Origin: Myxococcaceae bacterium
GTDB taxonomy: Bacteria; Myxococcota; Myxococcia; Myxococcales; Myxococcaceae
Reading direction: 5' to 3'
Assembly (NCBI GenBank): GCA_016793095.1
Contig: JAEUJQ010000058.1
Location: forward strand, 1 to 64,000
DNA: 64,000 nt
The notes under the pieces are model-generated. The model was not told the DNA's origin and made no database searches. It saw only the letters and a list, made by a program, of their open reading frames with translations. Each line of letters opens with the position of its first letter. Positions within the stretch are counted from its first letter, which is position 1. This document shows, one piece after another, positions 8,376-17,957 of the stretch. Both the position numbers and the translations under genes were made by a program.

Positions 8376-9308
8376 TCAGCGGCAGAACGACGGGTCCTTC
8401 GTGAGGGTGGCGATCGCGGCCTGCATGGTGCGCTGGGCGCGGAAGGCGTCGATGCACTTGTCGAAGAGGGGCCCTTCGCACGCGAGCTCCTTGCGGCCGT
8501 GCACGAAGCCGAAGGCGATGCGACAGGCGTTGAACTCGAACTCAGTGCTGTTCACGAGCGCGGTGACGAGGCCCTTGTCGTCCGAGATGGTCTGACCGTT
8601 GAGCAGCTGCTGCGGGCCGGCGGTGGGGGGCTCGAAGCGCATCTGGTCGCCGGTGCCGACGCGCTTCGTCAGCACCGAGGACAGCTTGTCGAGCGCGAAC
8701 CAGGCGTCGTAGTGGCAGCCGGAGCAGGCGGCGTTGCGGCGGCCAGCGGCGCTCACGTCGAGGCCAGGCACCTGCACGGCGGCAGTCAGCGTCACGCCGG
8801 TGATGTTGTTCAGCATGCGGTACGCGGTGGACAGCTTGACGCCGGTCTCCTCGTTGCCGGCGTAGCGGCGGAGCCACGCGGGCGAGCGCAGGTAGCCGAG
8901 GCCGTTGGTGTCGTTCACCACGCTCACCGCGTTGTTGACGGTGTCGACGCGGAACGAGCCGAGGAACATGTCGCTCCAGGGCAGACGGTTCGTCATCACG
9001 TGGCGGGCCATGTGGTAGGCCGCGTCCTCGGCGGAGTTGGCGCCGGGCTCGTCGTTGAAGCGCGCGTTCACGTACCGCGAGAAGCGCTCGATGAAGGCCG
9101 TGCTGCCGAGCATCGCGTCGATCTGTGACTGGGGGTTGGGGTTCGCGAGCAGCGCGGCGTCGGGGCTCCGGCCCGTGAAGGTGACGGCCAGCTTCACCGC
9201 GCAGCGGTTGGTGTCGAGGGTGGGCGAGGTCGGCGGCGTCGGGTTCGTCGCCTGGGCCAGCCCCATCAGCGGGACCAGCACTGCGAGGGTGGCGATGAGT
9301 CGGTGCAT
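8376..9308 (-). CDS. Exported CxxCH (cytochrome-like) protein of the DUF1501 operon
   Basis: This 310-residue protein starts at an ATG preceded by AAGGAG and has a Sec signal ending LMGLAQA. It carries one c-haem motif, CSGCH, in the middle. The segment starting RCAVKLAVTFTGRSPD resembles the N-terminal parts of DUF1549/DUF1592-type planctomycete cytochromes, and the end (FNACRIAFGFVHGRKE) resembles their C-terminal cytochrome-like domain. It is the first gene of the operon leading to the DUF1501 gene. An envelope electron-transfer role is inferred from the haem motif. No distal Met ligand can be assigned with confidence. Confidence 0.8.
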   Translation of the reverse strand: MHRLIATLAVLVPLMGLAQATNPTPPTSPTLDTNRCAVKLAVTFTGRSPDAALLANPNPQSQIDAMLGSTAFIERFSRYVNARFNDEPGANSAEDAAYHMARHVMTNRLPWSDMFLGSFRVDTVNNAVSVVNDTNGLGYLRSPAWLRRYAGNEETGVKLSTAYRMLNNITGVTLTAAVQVPGLDVSAAGRRNAACSGCHYDAWFALDKLSSVLTKRVGTGDQMRFEPPTAGPQQLLNGQTISDDKGLVTALVNSTEFEFNACRIAFGFVHGRKELACEGPLFDKCIDAFRAQRTMQAAIATLTKDPSFCR

Positions 9309-9698
9309 GCGCGGCTCCTTGCGAGGGCGAGTTGACCCTGAGCAACTCGTATGCCTCGCCATGCGCCCATCCTTCCCCGCGCAATGACTCGAAATGCCGA
9401 CGGCGACGGCTTGACGTGGAGCACGCAGGCTCCGATCGCGGTGATCCCTCCTCTTGTCAGGTGCACACCGCCCTACGAAGCCGAACGCTCGCGAGGTTTC
9501 TCACGAGGTGGAAAAGCGTGTCGCCAACGCTGCACAGGCCCCGGGGAAGGCGCGCGTCCGCACCAGGTGTCTGGACTGGAGGCCACAGCCTGGCTCGACG
9601 ACCGGGCGAATCAGAGGGTTGGGGCCGCGACGGGAGGGCTCCTGGTGCGGCATCGGCGCTGCACTGGAGGCGGGCACCTCGCTGTTCCCGGAGAGCCC
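9309..9698. other. 390-bp divergent intergenic region
   Basis: This region separates the DUF1501 operon (minus) from the glycosidase-like gene (plus). It must hold both promoters, but I find no convincing -35/-10 pair; TTGACC at 9332-9337 lacks a good -10 at the right distance. No gene or repeat is seen. The frame of the plus-strand gene stays open through it but has no protein-like character. Confidence 0.5.
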
Positions 9699-11687
9699 AT
9701 GTCCGCCCTGTCGAAGATCCTCAAGCGCGTCGCCACGCAGGCCCGAACGGAGTTGAGAGCACCGCCGAAGCCTCCCCCGCCCGCGCGCTCGGCGCCTGGC
9801 GATGCCTTCGAGGCGCCGGTCCGACGGCCTACCGCGCTCAGCGCCGAGCCCGCGGCCATGGAGGTGAACACGCTGCGGGCTGCCCGTGCTCAGAGCGTCG
9901 CCAGCCGTGCGCCGGTGCCTGACGCGGCGGCCTACCAGCGCTTCCTCGAGGGCGCCGATCAGGTCTACCGCGAAGAGCTGAAGCGCCCGCTCCTCGGAGA
10001 GAACGTCGACGTCGCCGGGGTCGCGGCGTACGGCTCGCGCTTCCTCAACGAGGGGTGGAGCCTCGATCAGGTCCGCGCGTCGGTGCGTCAGTCTCCAGAG
10101 TGGAAGGAGAAGCACCCCGGTGAGGCCCCTGGCGCCGGGCCAGCGCCAGGCGGACCGGGCCGCAACGCCGTCACCGCCCCTCAGCTCGCCTCGGCCACCG
10201 AGTCGCTCAAGCAGCTCTACCGCGAGGAGCTCGGGCGCGAGATCGACCCCTCGGGCCTCGCGCACTCGACGCACGACCTCCTCACCAACCGCACCCCGGT
10301 GGACGCCGTGCGCGAAGGCCTCCGCGCCTCGGACGAGTACAAGGCGCGCACCACCCCGACGGAGCCGACGCCCACGCCGACGCCTGGCCCGGGCCCCGTC
10401 GACCCGAACCCGAACCCGAACCTCGTCAAGCGGACCGGCCGCGTGCGGCTCGACGGCAACTCGTTCGCGGACGATCAGGGCAGGTTCAACGCCCTGGGCA
10501 CGACGTACATGAGCGCGCTGTGGCAGTACCAGAACGACCGGCCGCGCCTCGAGCGCACGCTGGGCGAGCTCAAGGCCAACGGCGTCGACTACATCCGCGC
10601 GCTGGGCGTGGTGGGCGACGTGAACAACCCCGACTACTGGGACGGCAGGGAGATCGACTGGAAGGCGCCCGGGTACAAGGACGCGGTCGCCGGCCTGACG
10701 GACCTCGCGTACGACAAGTTCGGCCTGCGCGTGGAGTGGACGCTCATCGGCGACGGGCAGAAGAACATCCCCAACGAGCGCGACCGGTTCGGCCTCGTCG
10801 ATACCTTCCTCGAGATGTCGAAGGGCCGCGAAGAGAAGATCATGCACTTCGAGGTCGCGAACGAGGCCTGGCAGAACGGCTTCTCGGGTGACGACGGGGC
10901 CGAGCAGCTGCGGCGCCTGACGAAGTACATGAACGACCGCACCGACGTGCTGGTCGCGTCGAGCGCGCCCGATGGGTGGGAGGCGACCGACGTCGAGAAG
11001 ATCTACCGCGGAGGGGTGGCCGATCTGGCGACGTACCACTTCGACCGTGACACCTCGAAGACGGAGGGCAACTGGCGGCCCGTGCGGCAGCCCTGGGAGT
11101 GGCAGTACCTCGGTGGGAACAACGGGGTGCCGCGCGTGGCGACCAACAACGAGCCGATCGGCCCGGGCGCGTCGGTGGCGTCGGAGAACGACCCGATGAA
11201 GCTGGTGAGCGGCGCCATCGTCTCGCACCTCTCCGGCCTGCCGGGCTACGTGTACCACACGAACGCCGGGGTCCGTGGCGACCAGGAGTTCTCGAGCATG
11301 GCCGGCCTCGACGCCTTCAAGGCGATGAAGAGCTACCTGCCCGCCGATCTCTCGAGCTGGTCGCGCAAGAACGCGCACTGGAGCGACTCGCCGTTCAAGG
11401 TCTACGCGAAGGACGATCGCGGCCGGCTGGAGGCCGACAAGATGTGGCCCGACCTTCCCGGCGCGACAGGGGTGGTGCGCTCCTACGGCGCGGTGAACGG
11501 CAACGAGTTCTTCGTCTACCCGATGGGCATCAAGGGGAGCGTGACGATGGAGCCTCGCCGGAACGTCGAGTTCGACGTCATTCACCCGCTGACCGGGCAG
11601 GTCGTGGACCGCAAGCAGGTGCGCGCGGGTGAGCAGTTCTCGCTGACCGGGGCTGACGCGTACGTGCTGAAGGGCCGGTACGTGTGA
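9699..11687 (+). CDS. Clan GH-A-like glycoside hydrolase with two DUF4214-like repeats
   Basis: This 662-residue protein has three parts. Residues about 70-130 and 155-215 are two related segments around YREEL-x-R and a downstream S-x-E-[WY]K motif, resembling DUF4214 repeats found in surface and haemolysin-type proteins. A (TP)n/GPGP linker follows at about 220-235. The rest looks like a TIM-barrel glycosidase: GTTYMSALWQY early, HFEVANEAWQNG near residue 389 (the Asn-Glu acid/base pair of clan GH-A), and a second Glu in NNEPIG near residue 485 as possible nucleophile. There is no signal peptide; the N terminus is basic and then Pro-rich, so export, if any, is non-classical. The start was chosen where protein-like composition begins. 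Substrate unknown. Confidence 0.75.
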   Translation: MSALSKILKRVATQARTELRAPPKPPPPARSAPGDAFEAPVRRPTALSAEPAAMEVNTLRAARAQSVASRAPVPDAAAYQRFLEGADQVYREELKRPLLGENVDVAGVAAYGSRFLNEGWSLDQVRASVRQSPEWKEKHPGEAPGAGPAPGGPGRNAVTAPQLASATESLKQLYREELGREIDPSGLAHSTHDLLTNRTPVDAVREGLRASDEYKARTTPTEPTPTPTPGPGPVDPNPNPNLVKRTGRVRLDGNSFADDQGRFNALGTTYMSALWQYQNDRPRLERTLGELKANGVDYIRALGVVGDVNNPDYWDGREIDWKAPGYKDAVAGLTDLAYDKFGLRVEWTLIGDGQKNIPNERDRFGLVDTFLEMSKGREEKIMHFEVANEAWQNGFSGDDGAEQLRRLTKYMNDRTDVLVASSAPDGWEATDVEKIYRGGVADLATYHFDRDTSKTEGNWRPVRQPWEWQYLGGNNGVPRVATNNEPIGPGASVASENDPMKLVSGAIVSHLSGLPGYVYHTNAGVRGDQEFSSMAGLDAFKAMKSYLPADLSSWSRKNAHWSDSPFKVYAKDDRGRLEADKMWPDLPGATGVVRSYGAVNGNEFFVYPMGIKGSVTMEPRRNVEFDVIHPLTGQVVDRKQVRAGEQFSLTGADAYVLKGRYV

Positions 11688-11745
11688 TCGCTCGGGTGGG
11701 GTCGCGGCAACCAACAGGCATGGCCGGCAGTCATCGACGTGCACC

Positions 11746-12498
11746 ATGCGCCTGTTCCTCGTCCTCACCTTCGCTGTCCTCGCCGCGTGCCACCCTGCGG
11801 AGCCGCTCGCCGGCGACGGCGTGCTGGTCGAGCGAAGCTGGCCGCTCGATGGGGTGAGCGTCGTCCGCGCGTCGGGGCCGATGAGCGTGCAGGTGCTCGT
11901 CGGCTCCGGCTTCACGGCCGGGCTCCGGGCCGAGGGTGACGCGAACGTGGTCGGGGCGCTGCGACGAAGGACGGAAGGCCGGGCCCTGGTGCTCGACGCG
12001 AGCGCCCTGGCGCCGTCGCAGCCGCTGCAGCTCACGGTGACGCTGCCTGCGCTGCTCGGGCTGCACGCGAGCGACGGAACGGTGGCGACGGCGAACGCGA
12101 TGCGCGGCGGCCGGCTCGACCTCTCGGCGCAGGACTCGGGCCGGGTGCTGGTGAACGGCGTGGACGCGGACTCGCTCCAGGTGACGGTCTCTCGTGCCTC
12201 GACGGTGGACGCGGCGGGCGTGACCCGGCTGGTGACCGTCACCGCGAGGGACGTCGGCACGGCGGCGCTTGGCTCGCTGCGCTCCCGGGTCGCGCTCATC
12301 GAGGCCAGCGAGCTGTCCTCGGTGCGGGTCCACGCGCTCGAGGCAGTACGAGGAGCCGCCAGCCGCGCGAGCCGGGTGGACGTGGCCGGCGAACCAGTGC
12401 TCCGGTCGCTCTCGGCCGACGAGGGCTCGTTCGTGCGCCAGCAGCCGGGCTCGGCGCCGAGGGCAGTCGGTGAGCAGCGCTCAGCCGGAGAGGGTTGA
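11746..12498 (+). CDS. DUF2807-like (GIN domain) lipoprotein
   Basis: This 250-residue protein has a lipoprotein signal ending VLAAC (Cys 15). The body is a repetitive all-beta sequence resembling DUF2807, the GIN-domain head of putative adhesins: a VxGxxxVxVxxG opening, then short strands rich in Ser, Val and Leu (LTVTLPALLGLHASDGT, LDLSAQDSGRVLV). It is probably anchored in the outer membrane. The last 36 or so codons are repeated in decayed form just downstream at 12511-12602, so the annotated C terminus may itself derive from a duplication. It may be transcribed on its own; the preceding gene ends 58 bp upstream. Confidence 0.75.
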   Translation: MRLFLVLTFAVLAACHPAEPLAGDGVLVERSWPLDGVSVVRASGPMSVQVLVGSGFTAGLRAEGDANVVGALRRRTEGRALVLDASALAPSQPLQLTVTLPALLGLHASDGTVATANAMRGGRLDLSAQDSGRVLVNGVDADSLQVTVSRASTVDAAGVTRLVTVTARDVGTAALGSLRSRVALIEASELSSVRVHALEAVRGAASRASRVDVAGEPVLRSLSADEGSFVRQQPGSAPRAVGEQRSAGEG

Positions 12499-12510
12499 GC
12501 GTCGATCTCG

Positions 12511-12602
12511 CGAGCCAGCGCCCCGGTCGCTCGGCTCGTTCTTGCGCCGCACGCGGGCTCGGCATCGGTGAGCAGCCCTCAGCCGGAGAGGGCTGAGCGT
12601 CG
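12511..12602 (+). repeat. Decayed duplicate of the preceding gene's 3' end
   Basis: This segment repeats 12390-12505 (the end of the DUF2807-like gene) with two internal deletions and scattered substitutions. Shared blocks include CCGGTCGCTC, GGCTCGTTC and GGTGAGCAGC followed by CTCAGCCGGAGAGGG. It includes the stop-codon region of the original. It no longer forms a reading frame that continues the protein. Confidence 0.75.
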
Positions 12603-12617
12603 GGCTGCTATTCACCG

Positions 12618-12702
12618 CCCACTTGATTCGATCTCCGTCGCCGCCGCGACCGGCATGAAGCTCCTGCGCCCGCCGCGGCTCGACGGCATCGAATCAAGTG
12701 GG
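12618..12702. repeat. Perfect 15-bp inverted repeat around a 55-bp loop
   Basis: CCCACTTGATTCGAT at 12618-12632 is matched by its exact reverse complement at 12688-12702. Pairing nearly continues inward (CCGTCG with CGACGG). It lies between the converging DUF2807-like and ElaA genes. There is no T-run as in a standard terminator and no flanking target duplication as expected for a MITE, so its role is open. Confidence 0.8.
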
Positions 12703-12728
12703 CTCGGCGCGAGCGACGTGGCGCGCCG

Positions 12729-13178
12729 TCACCACGCGCGCAGCATGTGGACGTGGGGAATACCGTCTTCGTCGTACGGCTCTCCCACCGCGACGAACCC
12801 GAGGCTGCCGTAGAAGCGCTCGAGGTAGCGCTGCGCGCCGATGCGAATGCCCTGCCCCGGGTACAGGCGGCGCGTCTCGCGAATCGCCTCCTCTATCAAC
12901 TGCCGGCCGAAGCCGGCGCGGCGGTGGTCGGGAGACGAGACCACGCGGCCGATGGCGGGCTCCTCGTACGCGAGCCCCGGCGGCACGATGCGCGCGGTCG
13001 CCACCAGCGCGCCGTTGGCCGTCCCCAGGCCCTGCCAACACTGCGGATCGAGCCCGTCGGCGTCGAGGTAGGCGCAGCGCTGCTCGACGATGAAGACGCG
13101 CTGGCGCAGCTGCAGCACGTCGTGGACCTGCCGCGGCGAGAGCCGGTCGAACGGCAGCCAGAGGAAGCTGGCGCTCAT
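12729..13178 (-). CDS. elaA: ElaA-type GNAT acetyltransferase
   Basis: This 149-residue protein matches ElaA, a small GNAT-fold N-acyltransferase family of unclear substrate. The N-terminal FDRLSPRQVHDVLQLRQRVF and VEQRCAYLDADGLD segments are family hallmarks. The acetyl-CoA site is IGRVVSSPDHRRAGFGRQL, with the R-x-x-G-x-G pyrophosphate loop, followed by the IGAQRYLERFYGSLGF helix. The ATG overlaps the stop of the upstream secreted-protein gene by 4 bp, so it is translationally coupled to it. Usual family length is about 150 residues, so it is complete. Confidence 0.9.
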   Translation of the reverse strand: MSASFLWLPFDRLSPRQVHDVLQLRQRVFIVEQRCAYLDADGLDPQCWQGLGTANGALVATARIVPPGLAYEEPAIGRVVSSPDHRRAGFGRQLIEEAIRETRRLYPGQGIRIGAQRYLERFYGSLGFVAVGEPYDEDGIPHVHMLRAW

Positions 13179-14404
13179 TTCCTGGGCACGATCGGGTCCC
13201 ACCCGGTCTCGGCCTTGCGGAAGTACTTCGACGCCTTGCCGAGGGTGATGCGCGCGACGGTGTCGTAGCGCTTGAACTCGCCGGCACCGCCCAGCTTGAT
13301 GAGCGTCGTCTTGTCCTCTTCAGAGAGCACCTCGGCGCTCGCGTCGAGCCGCTTGTTGAGGATCAGCAGGGCCTCTGCCTGAACACGCGCCTGCTTCACC
13401 TTCGTGACGATCTCGATGAGCTCGTCCACCGTGACCTCGCCGCCCAGCGCAGCGACGCGCAACACGCCGACCGCGCGTACGAGCGGGTCCTCGCTCATGC
13501 GCAGCACGTCGAGCCACCCCTGGGTCTTCGTGTCCACCACCGAGCCCGACAGCCCGTTGAGCGAGGTCCACTTCACCTCGTGCTCGTTCACCGTGGCGCG
13601 GTTCGGGTTGAGGTACGCGAGGTCACCGACGCGAATCGCGAAGATGTGCTCCTTCATCGCGGGCGTCAGCTTCTCGTTGGGGCCTGGCGGCACCAGCGTC
13701 GTCTCCTGCTCGCGCTGCAGCTTCGAGGCGGCCACGTCGAAGATGAGCGGCGTCCACGGCGCGCCGTCGGTCCCCTGCTTCCAGAAGCTGACCCAGACCG
13801 GGCGCTCGTGGCGCGCAGAGGGGGGCTCGGTGCCCGCCTTCGAGAGGAACCGCAGCACGATGCGCGCGACGCCGTCGGTCGTGCGGATCGGATCGACCGC
13901 GATGCCCCAGCCCTTCGTGTCCACGTGGGTGAACCAGTCGGCGGGGCTCTTCGCCACCGAGACCTTCACCGTGCAGTCGGTGTTCCGGTAGGCGCCGTCG
14001 ATGCGCTTGCCCATCGGCCGCACGGTGTACTTCTTCGAGAAGGCGGTGCTCGTGCGGCCGGGCAGTAGCAGCACCGGGTCGCGAATCAGCACGTCGCCGC
14101 GCGGCGCGTCGTCGCTGTCCCACCGGTAGATGTCGGTGGGCGCCGCCATGTCTTCGAAGACCCTCTTGAGCACCTCATCCACGAGCGCGTCGATCGCGTC
14201 CGCATCGGTCAGCTCATCGCCCTTCTCGCGCAGCTTCCCCTCGAGCGCCCAGATGGCCTGCTTGCGGAAGTCGCCGGGCTTCTCCTTCTCGATGACGCCG
14301 GCGAGGCCCTTCACGGTGGTGGGCAGGTTCTTGATTTCGATGAACGCGGGGCGAGCGCTGGCGACGAGCGCGCTGCAGAGCGAGAGCAGAACGATGGTGC
14401 GCAT
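13175..14404 (-). CDS. Hypothetical secreted protein, helical C-terminal half
   Basis: This 409-residue protein begins at ATG 14404 with a clear signal peptide (RTIVLLSLCSALVASA). A GTG at 14416, overlapping the upstream stop, is an alternative start adding four residues; GAGG lies at better spacing before the ATG. The central part is rich in beta-type segments, including KPVWVSFWKQ-like and YLNPNRATVNEHEVKW stretches. The last 110 residues are helical and may be HEAT-like (WLDVLRMSEDPLVRAVGVLRVAALGG). I recognise no named family. It lies between a sigma-54 activator upstream and elaA downstream on one strand, with 4-bp overlap to elaA. Confidence 0.7.
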   Translation of the reverse strand: MRTIVLLSLCSALVASARPAFIEIKNLPTTVKGLAGVIEKEKPGDFRKQAIWALEGKLREKGDELTDADAIDALVDEVLKRVFEDMAAPTDIYRWDSDDAPRGDVLIRDPVLLLPGRTSTAFSKKYTVRPMGKRIDGAYRNTDCTVKVSVAKSPADWFTHVDTKGWGIAVDPIRTTDGVARIVLRFLSKAGTEPPSARHERPVWVSFWKQGTDGAPWTPLIFDVAASKLQREQETTLVPPGPNEKLTPAMKEHIFAIRVGDLAYLNPNRATVNEHEVKWTSLNGLSGSVVDTKTQGWLDVLRMSEDPLVRAVGVLRVAALGGEVTVDELIEIVTKVKQARVQAEALLILNKRLDASAEVLSEEDKTTLIKLGGAGEFKRYDTVARITLGKASKYFRKAETGWDPIVPRK

Positions 14405-14412
14405 GCGAAGCC

Positions 14413-15831
<1,419 letters not shown>

Positions 15832-15839
15832 GGCGAGGC

Positions 15840-15845
15840 ACCATA
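15840..15845 (-). promoter_or_regulatory. Candidate -10 box of the sigma-54 activator gene
   Basis: On the minus strand TATGGT lies 8 bp before the ATG at 15831 and no ribosome-binding site intervenes. Transcription would start at or next to the start codon. No clear -35 is visible. Confidence 0.35.
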
Positions 15846-15879
15846 TTCCAACGCTCAGTCGAGTCGATCACCGTCGCGG

Positions 15880-15924
15880 CCGGGCCGCTGCCCGAGACGC
15901 CGGCGCCAGCGGGCGACGGCCCGG
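15880..15924. promoter_or_regulatory. Strong 15-bp-arm hairpin in divergent promoter region
   Basis: CCGGGCCGCTGCCCG at 15880-15894 pairs with CGGGCGACGGCCCGG at 15910-15924, 13 of 15 positions matching, around a 15-nt loop. It lies between the divergent sigma-54 activator (start 15831) and Nudix (start 15977) genes. The position suits an operator or a roadblock; it could also be an incidental GC-rich palindrome. Confidence 0.45.
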
Positions 15925-15963
15925 GGCTCACCTGATGTGAAGGCGCTCGGGCCCGGCCTCGGG

Positions 15964-15969
15964 TACACG
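15964..15969 (+). promoter_or_regulatory. Candidate -10 box of the Nudix gene
   Basis: TACACG lies 7 bp before the ATG at 15977, with no ribosome-binding site between. This is the arrangement of a leaderless transcript. No good -35 is visible. Confidence 0.35.
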
Positions 15970-15976
15970 CGGGGCG

Positions 15977-16525
15977 ATGACGCTCACGACCGTGCTCGCT
16001 GCTCACGAGCCCACCGACGACAAGGAGCGCGCCGACCTCGCCGCGATGAGCTCGTTCGCTTCCTCGCTCGCGCGGCCGTTCTCCCGCGAGCAACAGCCGG
16101 CGCACTTCACCGGCAGCGCGGTGGTGGTGACGCCCGACGGCGCGCGGGTCTGCCTCGTGCTGCACGCGAAGCTGGGCCGCTGGCTGCAGCCGGGAGGGCA
16201 CGCCGACGCGGCCGACGGCGGACTGATGGAGAACACGGCGCTCCGCGAGGCGCGCGAGGAGACGGGCTGTGAGGTGGTGCTGCACGCGACCGCACCGCGG
16301 CCCCTCGACGTGGACGTGCATGTCATTCCGAAGCGGAAGACGGAGCCCGAGCACCGCCACCTCGACGTGCGCTACCTCGTCGTCGCGAAGGACCCGGCGG
16401 CGCTGCTTCACGACCCGGACGAGTCGCACGGCGCGCAGTGGCTGAGCTGGGATGAGGCCCTCGCGCGGGCCGATGAGGGGCCGCTGCGCCGCCTGCTCGA
16501 GAAGGCCCGCCGCTGGTGTCGATGA
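15977..16525 (+). CDS. Nudix hydrolase
   Basis: This 182-residue protein has a Nudix fold that cleaves a nucleoside diphosphate linked to another moiety; the substrate cannot be told. The Nudix box runs from GGHADAADGG to REAREETG (around residues 73-97) and has the R-E-x-x-E-E metal-binding core. The segment KLGRWLQPGGH just before it is typical of a subgroup of general-type Nudix proteins. The N-terminal 40 residues are helical. It is divergent from the sigma-54 activator and 143 bp before the pseudokinase gene. Confidence 0.92.
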   Translation: MTLTTVLAAHEPTDDKERADLAAMSSFASSLARPFSREQQPAHFTGSAVVVTPDGARVCLVLHAKLGRWLQPGGHADAADGGLMENTALREAREETGCEVVLHATAPRPLDVDVHVIPKRKTEPEHRHLDVRYLVVAKDPAALLHDPDESHGAQWLSWDEALARADEGPLRRLLEKARRWCR

Positions 16526-16668
16526 GAAGACCCTTGCTGTGAACTCGAGTGGGCAGCGGAGCGCCCGCACACCCGGATCCGTGGTCGCTCAGGTATCAGG
16601 TCGTGCGCTCGAAGCCGCGAACTCCGCGGAATCGCGCGCTGGCGAGCCCCTTGCTCAGGGACGAGCGC

Positions 16669-17601
16669 ATGAACGCTCGCAACCACCTGCCGAACGTCGC
16701 CCGTCACTCCCTCGAAGCGCTGCTCATCGAAGGCCGGGTGCCGCTCGACGCGGCGCTGCAGCTGGCCCAGGCCGTCATCCGCGCGCTCGAGGCAGAGCAC
16801 GCGACCAACCAGCCGGTGGGGCCCTTCGACGCGGGCTCCGTCACCGTTGACGTGTTGGGCCAGGTCGTCGTGAAGCCAGCGGCGGACCCTGAAGGCGCGG
16901 CGCCCGAGCTGGCCGCCGGGAGCGTGCCCGACCTGCTGTCCGACGTGTACAGCCTCGGAGCCGTCTTCTACCGCCTGTTCGCGGGCGTCTCGCACGTGGA
17001 GGCGACGAAGCGCGCGGGAGGGCACCTGCCGCCGCCCTCGCGCTTCAACCCGACCATCGACGACACGCTCGACGCGTTGGTGTTGACGTTGCTCGACAGC
17101 GACCCGATGGAGCGCCCCTACCGCCTGTCGGCCATCAGCGCGCAGCTCGCCGCCATCTGCAGCGAGATGGGGCTCGAGGCCAACACCGAGGCCATCAGCA
17201 GCTGGGTGGCGACACACCGGCCCGCCGCCGCCTCGGCCCTCGCCGAGCCCGTCACGATTCCGCTCGTCGTCACGGTGCCGCCCGCCATCGAGGCTCCTGT
17301 CGCGCCTGCGCCGGTGGTCGCCCACGCCTCCATCCCCGCCGTCGCGGCGCCGCCCGTCGTCGTGGCCGTGGCTCCTGCCCCGGTGGTCACCCGCCCCTCC
17401 GTGCCCACCGTCGCGGCGCCTCGCCCGTCGCCGGCACGTCAGGCCGCGCCGCGGATCCAGTGGGTCCTCGAGGCGGACGAGGAGGAGGCACACGATGAGT
17501 CGAGCGACGCGGCCTGGGAGGGACCGGTGCGCTTCGACCTGTGGGCAGCGGCGAGTGCCGGTGTGGTGGCGCTGGGCGTGGTGATCATCGCGCTGCTCTG
17601 A
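16669..17601 (+). CDS. Membrane-anchored Ser/Thr pseudokinase
   Basis: This 310-residue protein carries only a degenerate C-lobe of a Hanks-type kinase. LDAALQLAQAVIRALEAEHA corresponds to the helix before the catalytic loop, LSDVYSLGAVFYRLFAG to the F-helix region, and DSDPMERPYRLSA to the end of the domain. The P-loop, the catalytic Lys, HRD and DFG are all absent, so it cannot phosphorylate. Residues about 190-270 are a Pro/Ala/Val-rich repeat (APAPVV, VAAPPVV), followed by an acidic stretch and a C-terminal membrane helix (AAASAGVVALGVVIIALL). Start chosen at the ATG behind AGGGACGAG. It may act as a scaffold or regulator, by inference. Confidence 0.7.
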   Translation: MNARNHLPNVARHSLEALLIEGRVPLDAALQLAQAVIRALEAEHATNQPVGPFDAGSVTVDVLGQVVVKPAADPEGAAPELAAGSVPDLLSDVYSLGAVFYRLFAGVSHVEATKRAGGHLPPPSRFNPTIDDTLDALVLTLLDSDPMERPYRLSAISAQLAAICSEMGLEANTEAISSWVATHRPAAASALAEPVTIPLVVTVPPAIEAPVAPAPVVAHASIPAVAAPPVVVAVAPAPVVTRPSVPTVAAPRPSPARQAAPRIQWVLEADEEEAHDESSDAAWEGPVRFDLWAAASAGVVALGVVIIALL

Positions 17602-17659
17602 CCTCCGGGCTGTCCCGGCGGCGGCGTGGCGGGTGCGGCGTGAGCCCGTGAGTCTGGCG

Positions 17660-17957
17660 ACGAGACCGCTGCGCCTGCGGGCGAGAGGCCGAGCAGCACG
17701 CGCCCCGAAAGAGCACGAGTCCAGCCTGACGGCTTCGGGAGCGCAGGCGAGCTGGAGCTGACCGCCGGCACTGCTGCGCCTGCGGGCGCGAGGCCGAGCA
17801 GCCCCGAAAGAGCACGAGTCCACCTTGACGGCTCGGGGAGCCCGGGCGAGCTGGAGCTGACCGCCGGCACTGCTGCACCTGCGGGCGCGAGGCCGAGCAG
17901 CACGCGCCCCGAAAGAGCACGAGTCCACCTTGACGGCTCCGGGAGCCCGGGCGAGCG
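17660..17957. repeat. Three tandem copies of a 99-105 bp repeat
   Basis: The block CTGCGCCTGCGGGCG begins at 17669 and 17774 and recurs as CTGCACCTGCGGGCG at 17873. Each is followed by GAGGCCGAGCAGC, CCCGAAAGAGCACGAGTCC and a TGACGGCT core. Copies 2 and 3 differ mainly by a small indel (CACGCG). It fills the 367-bp gap between the pseudokinase and the Cys-rich lipoprotein gene; copy 3 ends 12 bp before that start codon, so the lipoprotein's promoter must lie in the repeat. No gene is seen inside. Confidence 0.85.

Noticed and set aside
12618-12702. MITE with 15-bp terminal inverted repeats
   Set aside because: No target-site duplication flanks it and only one copy is seen in the window.
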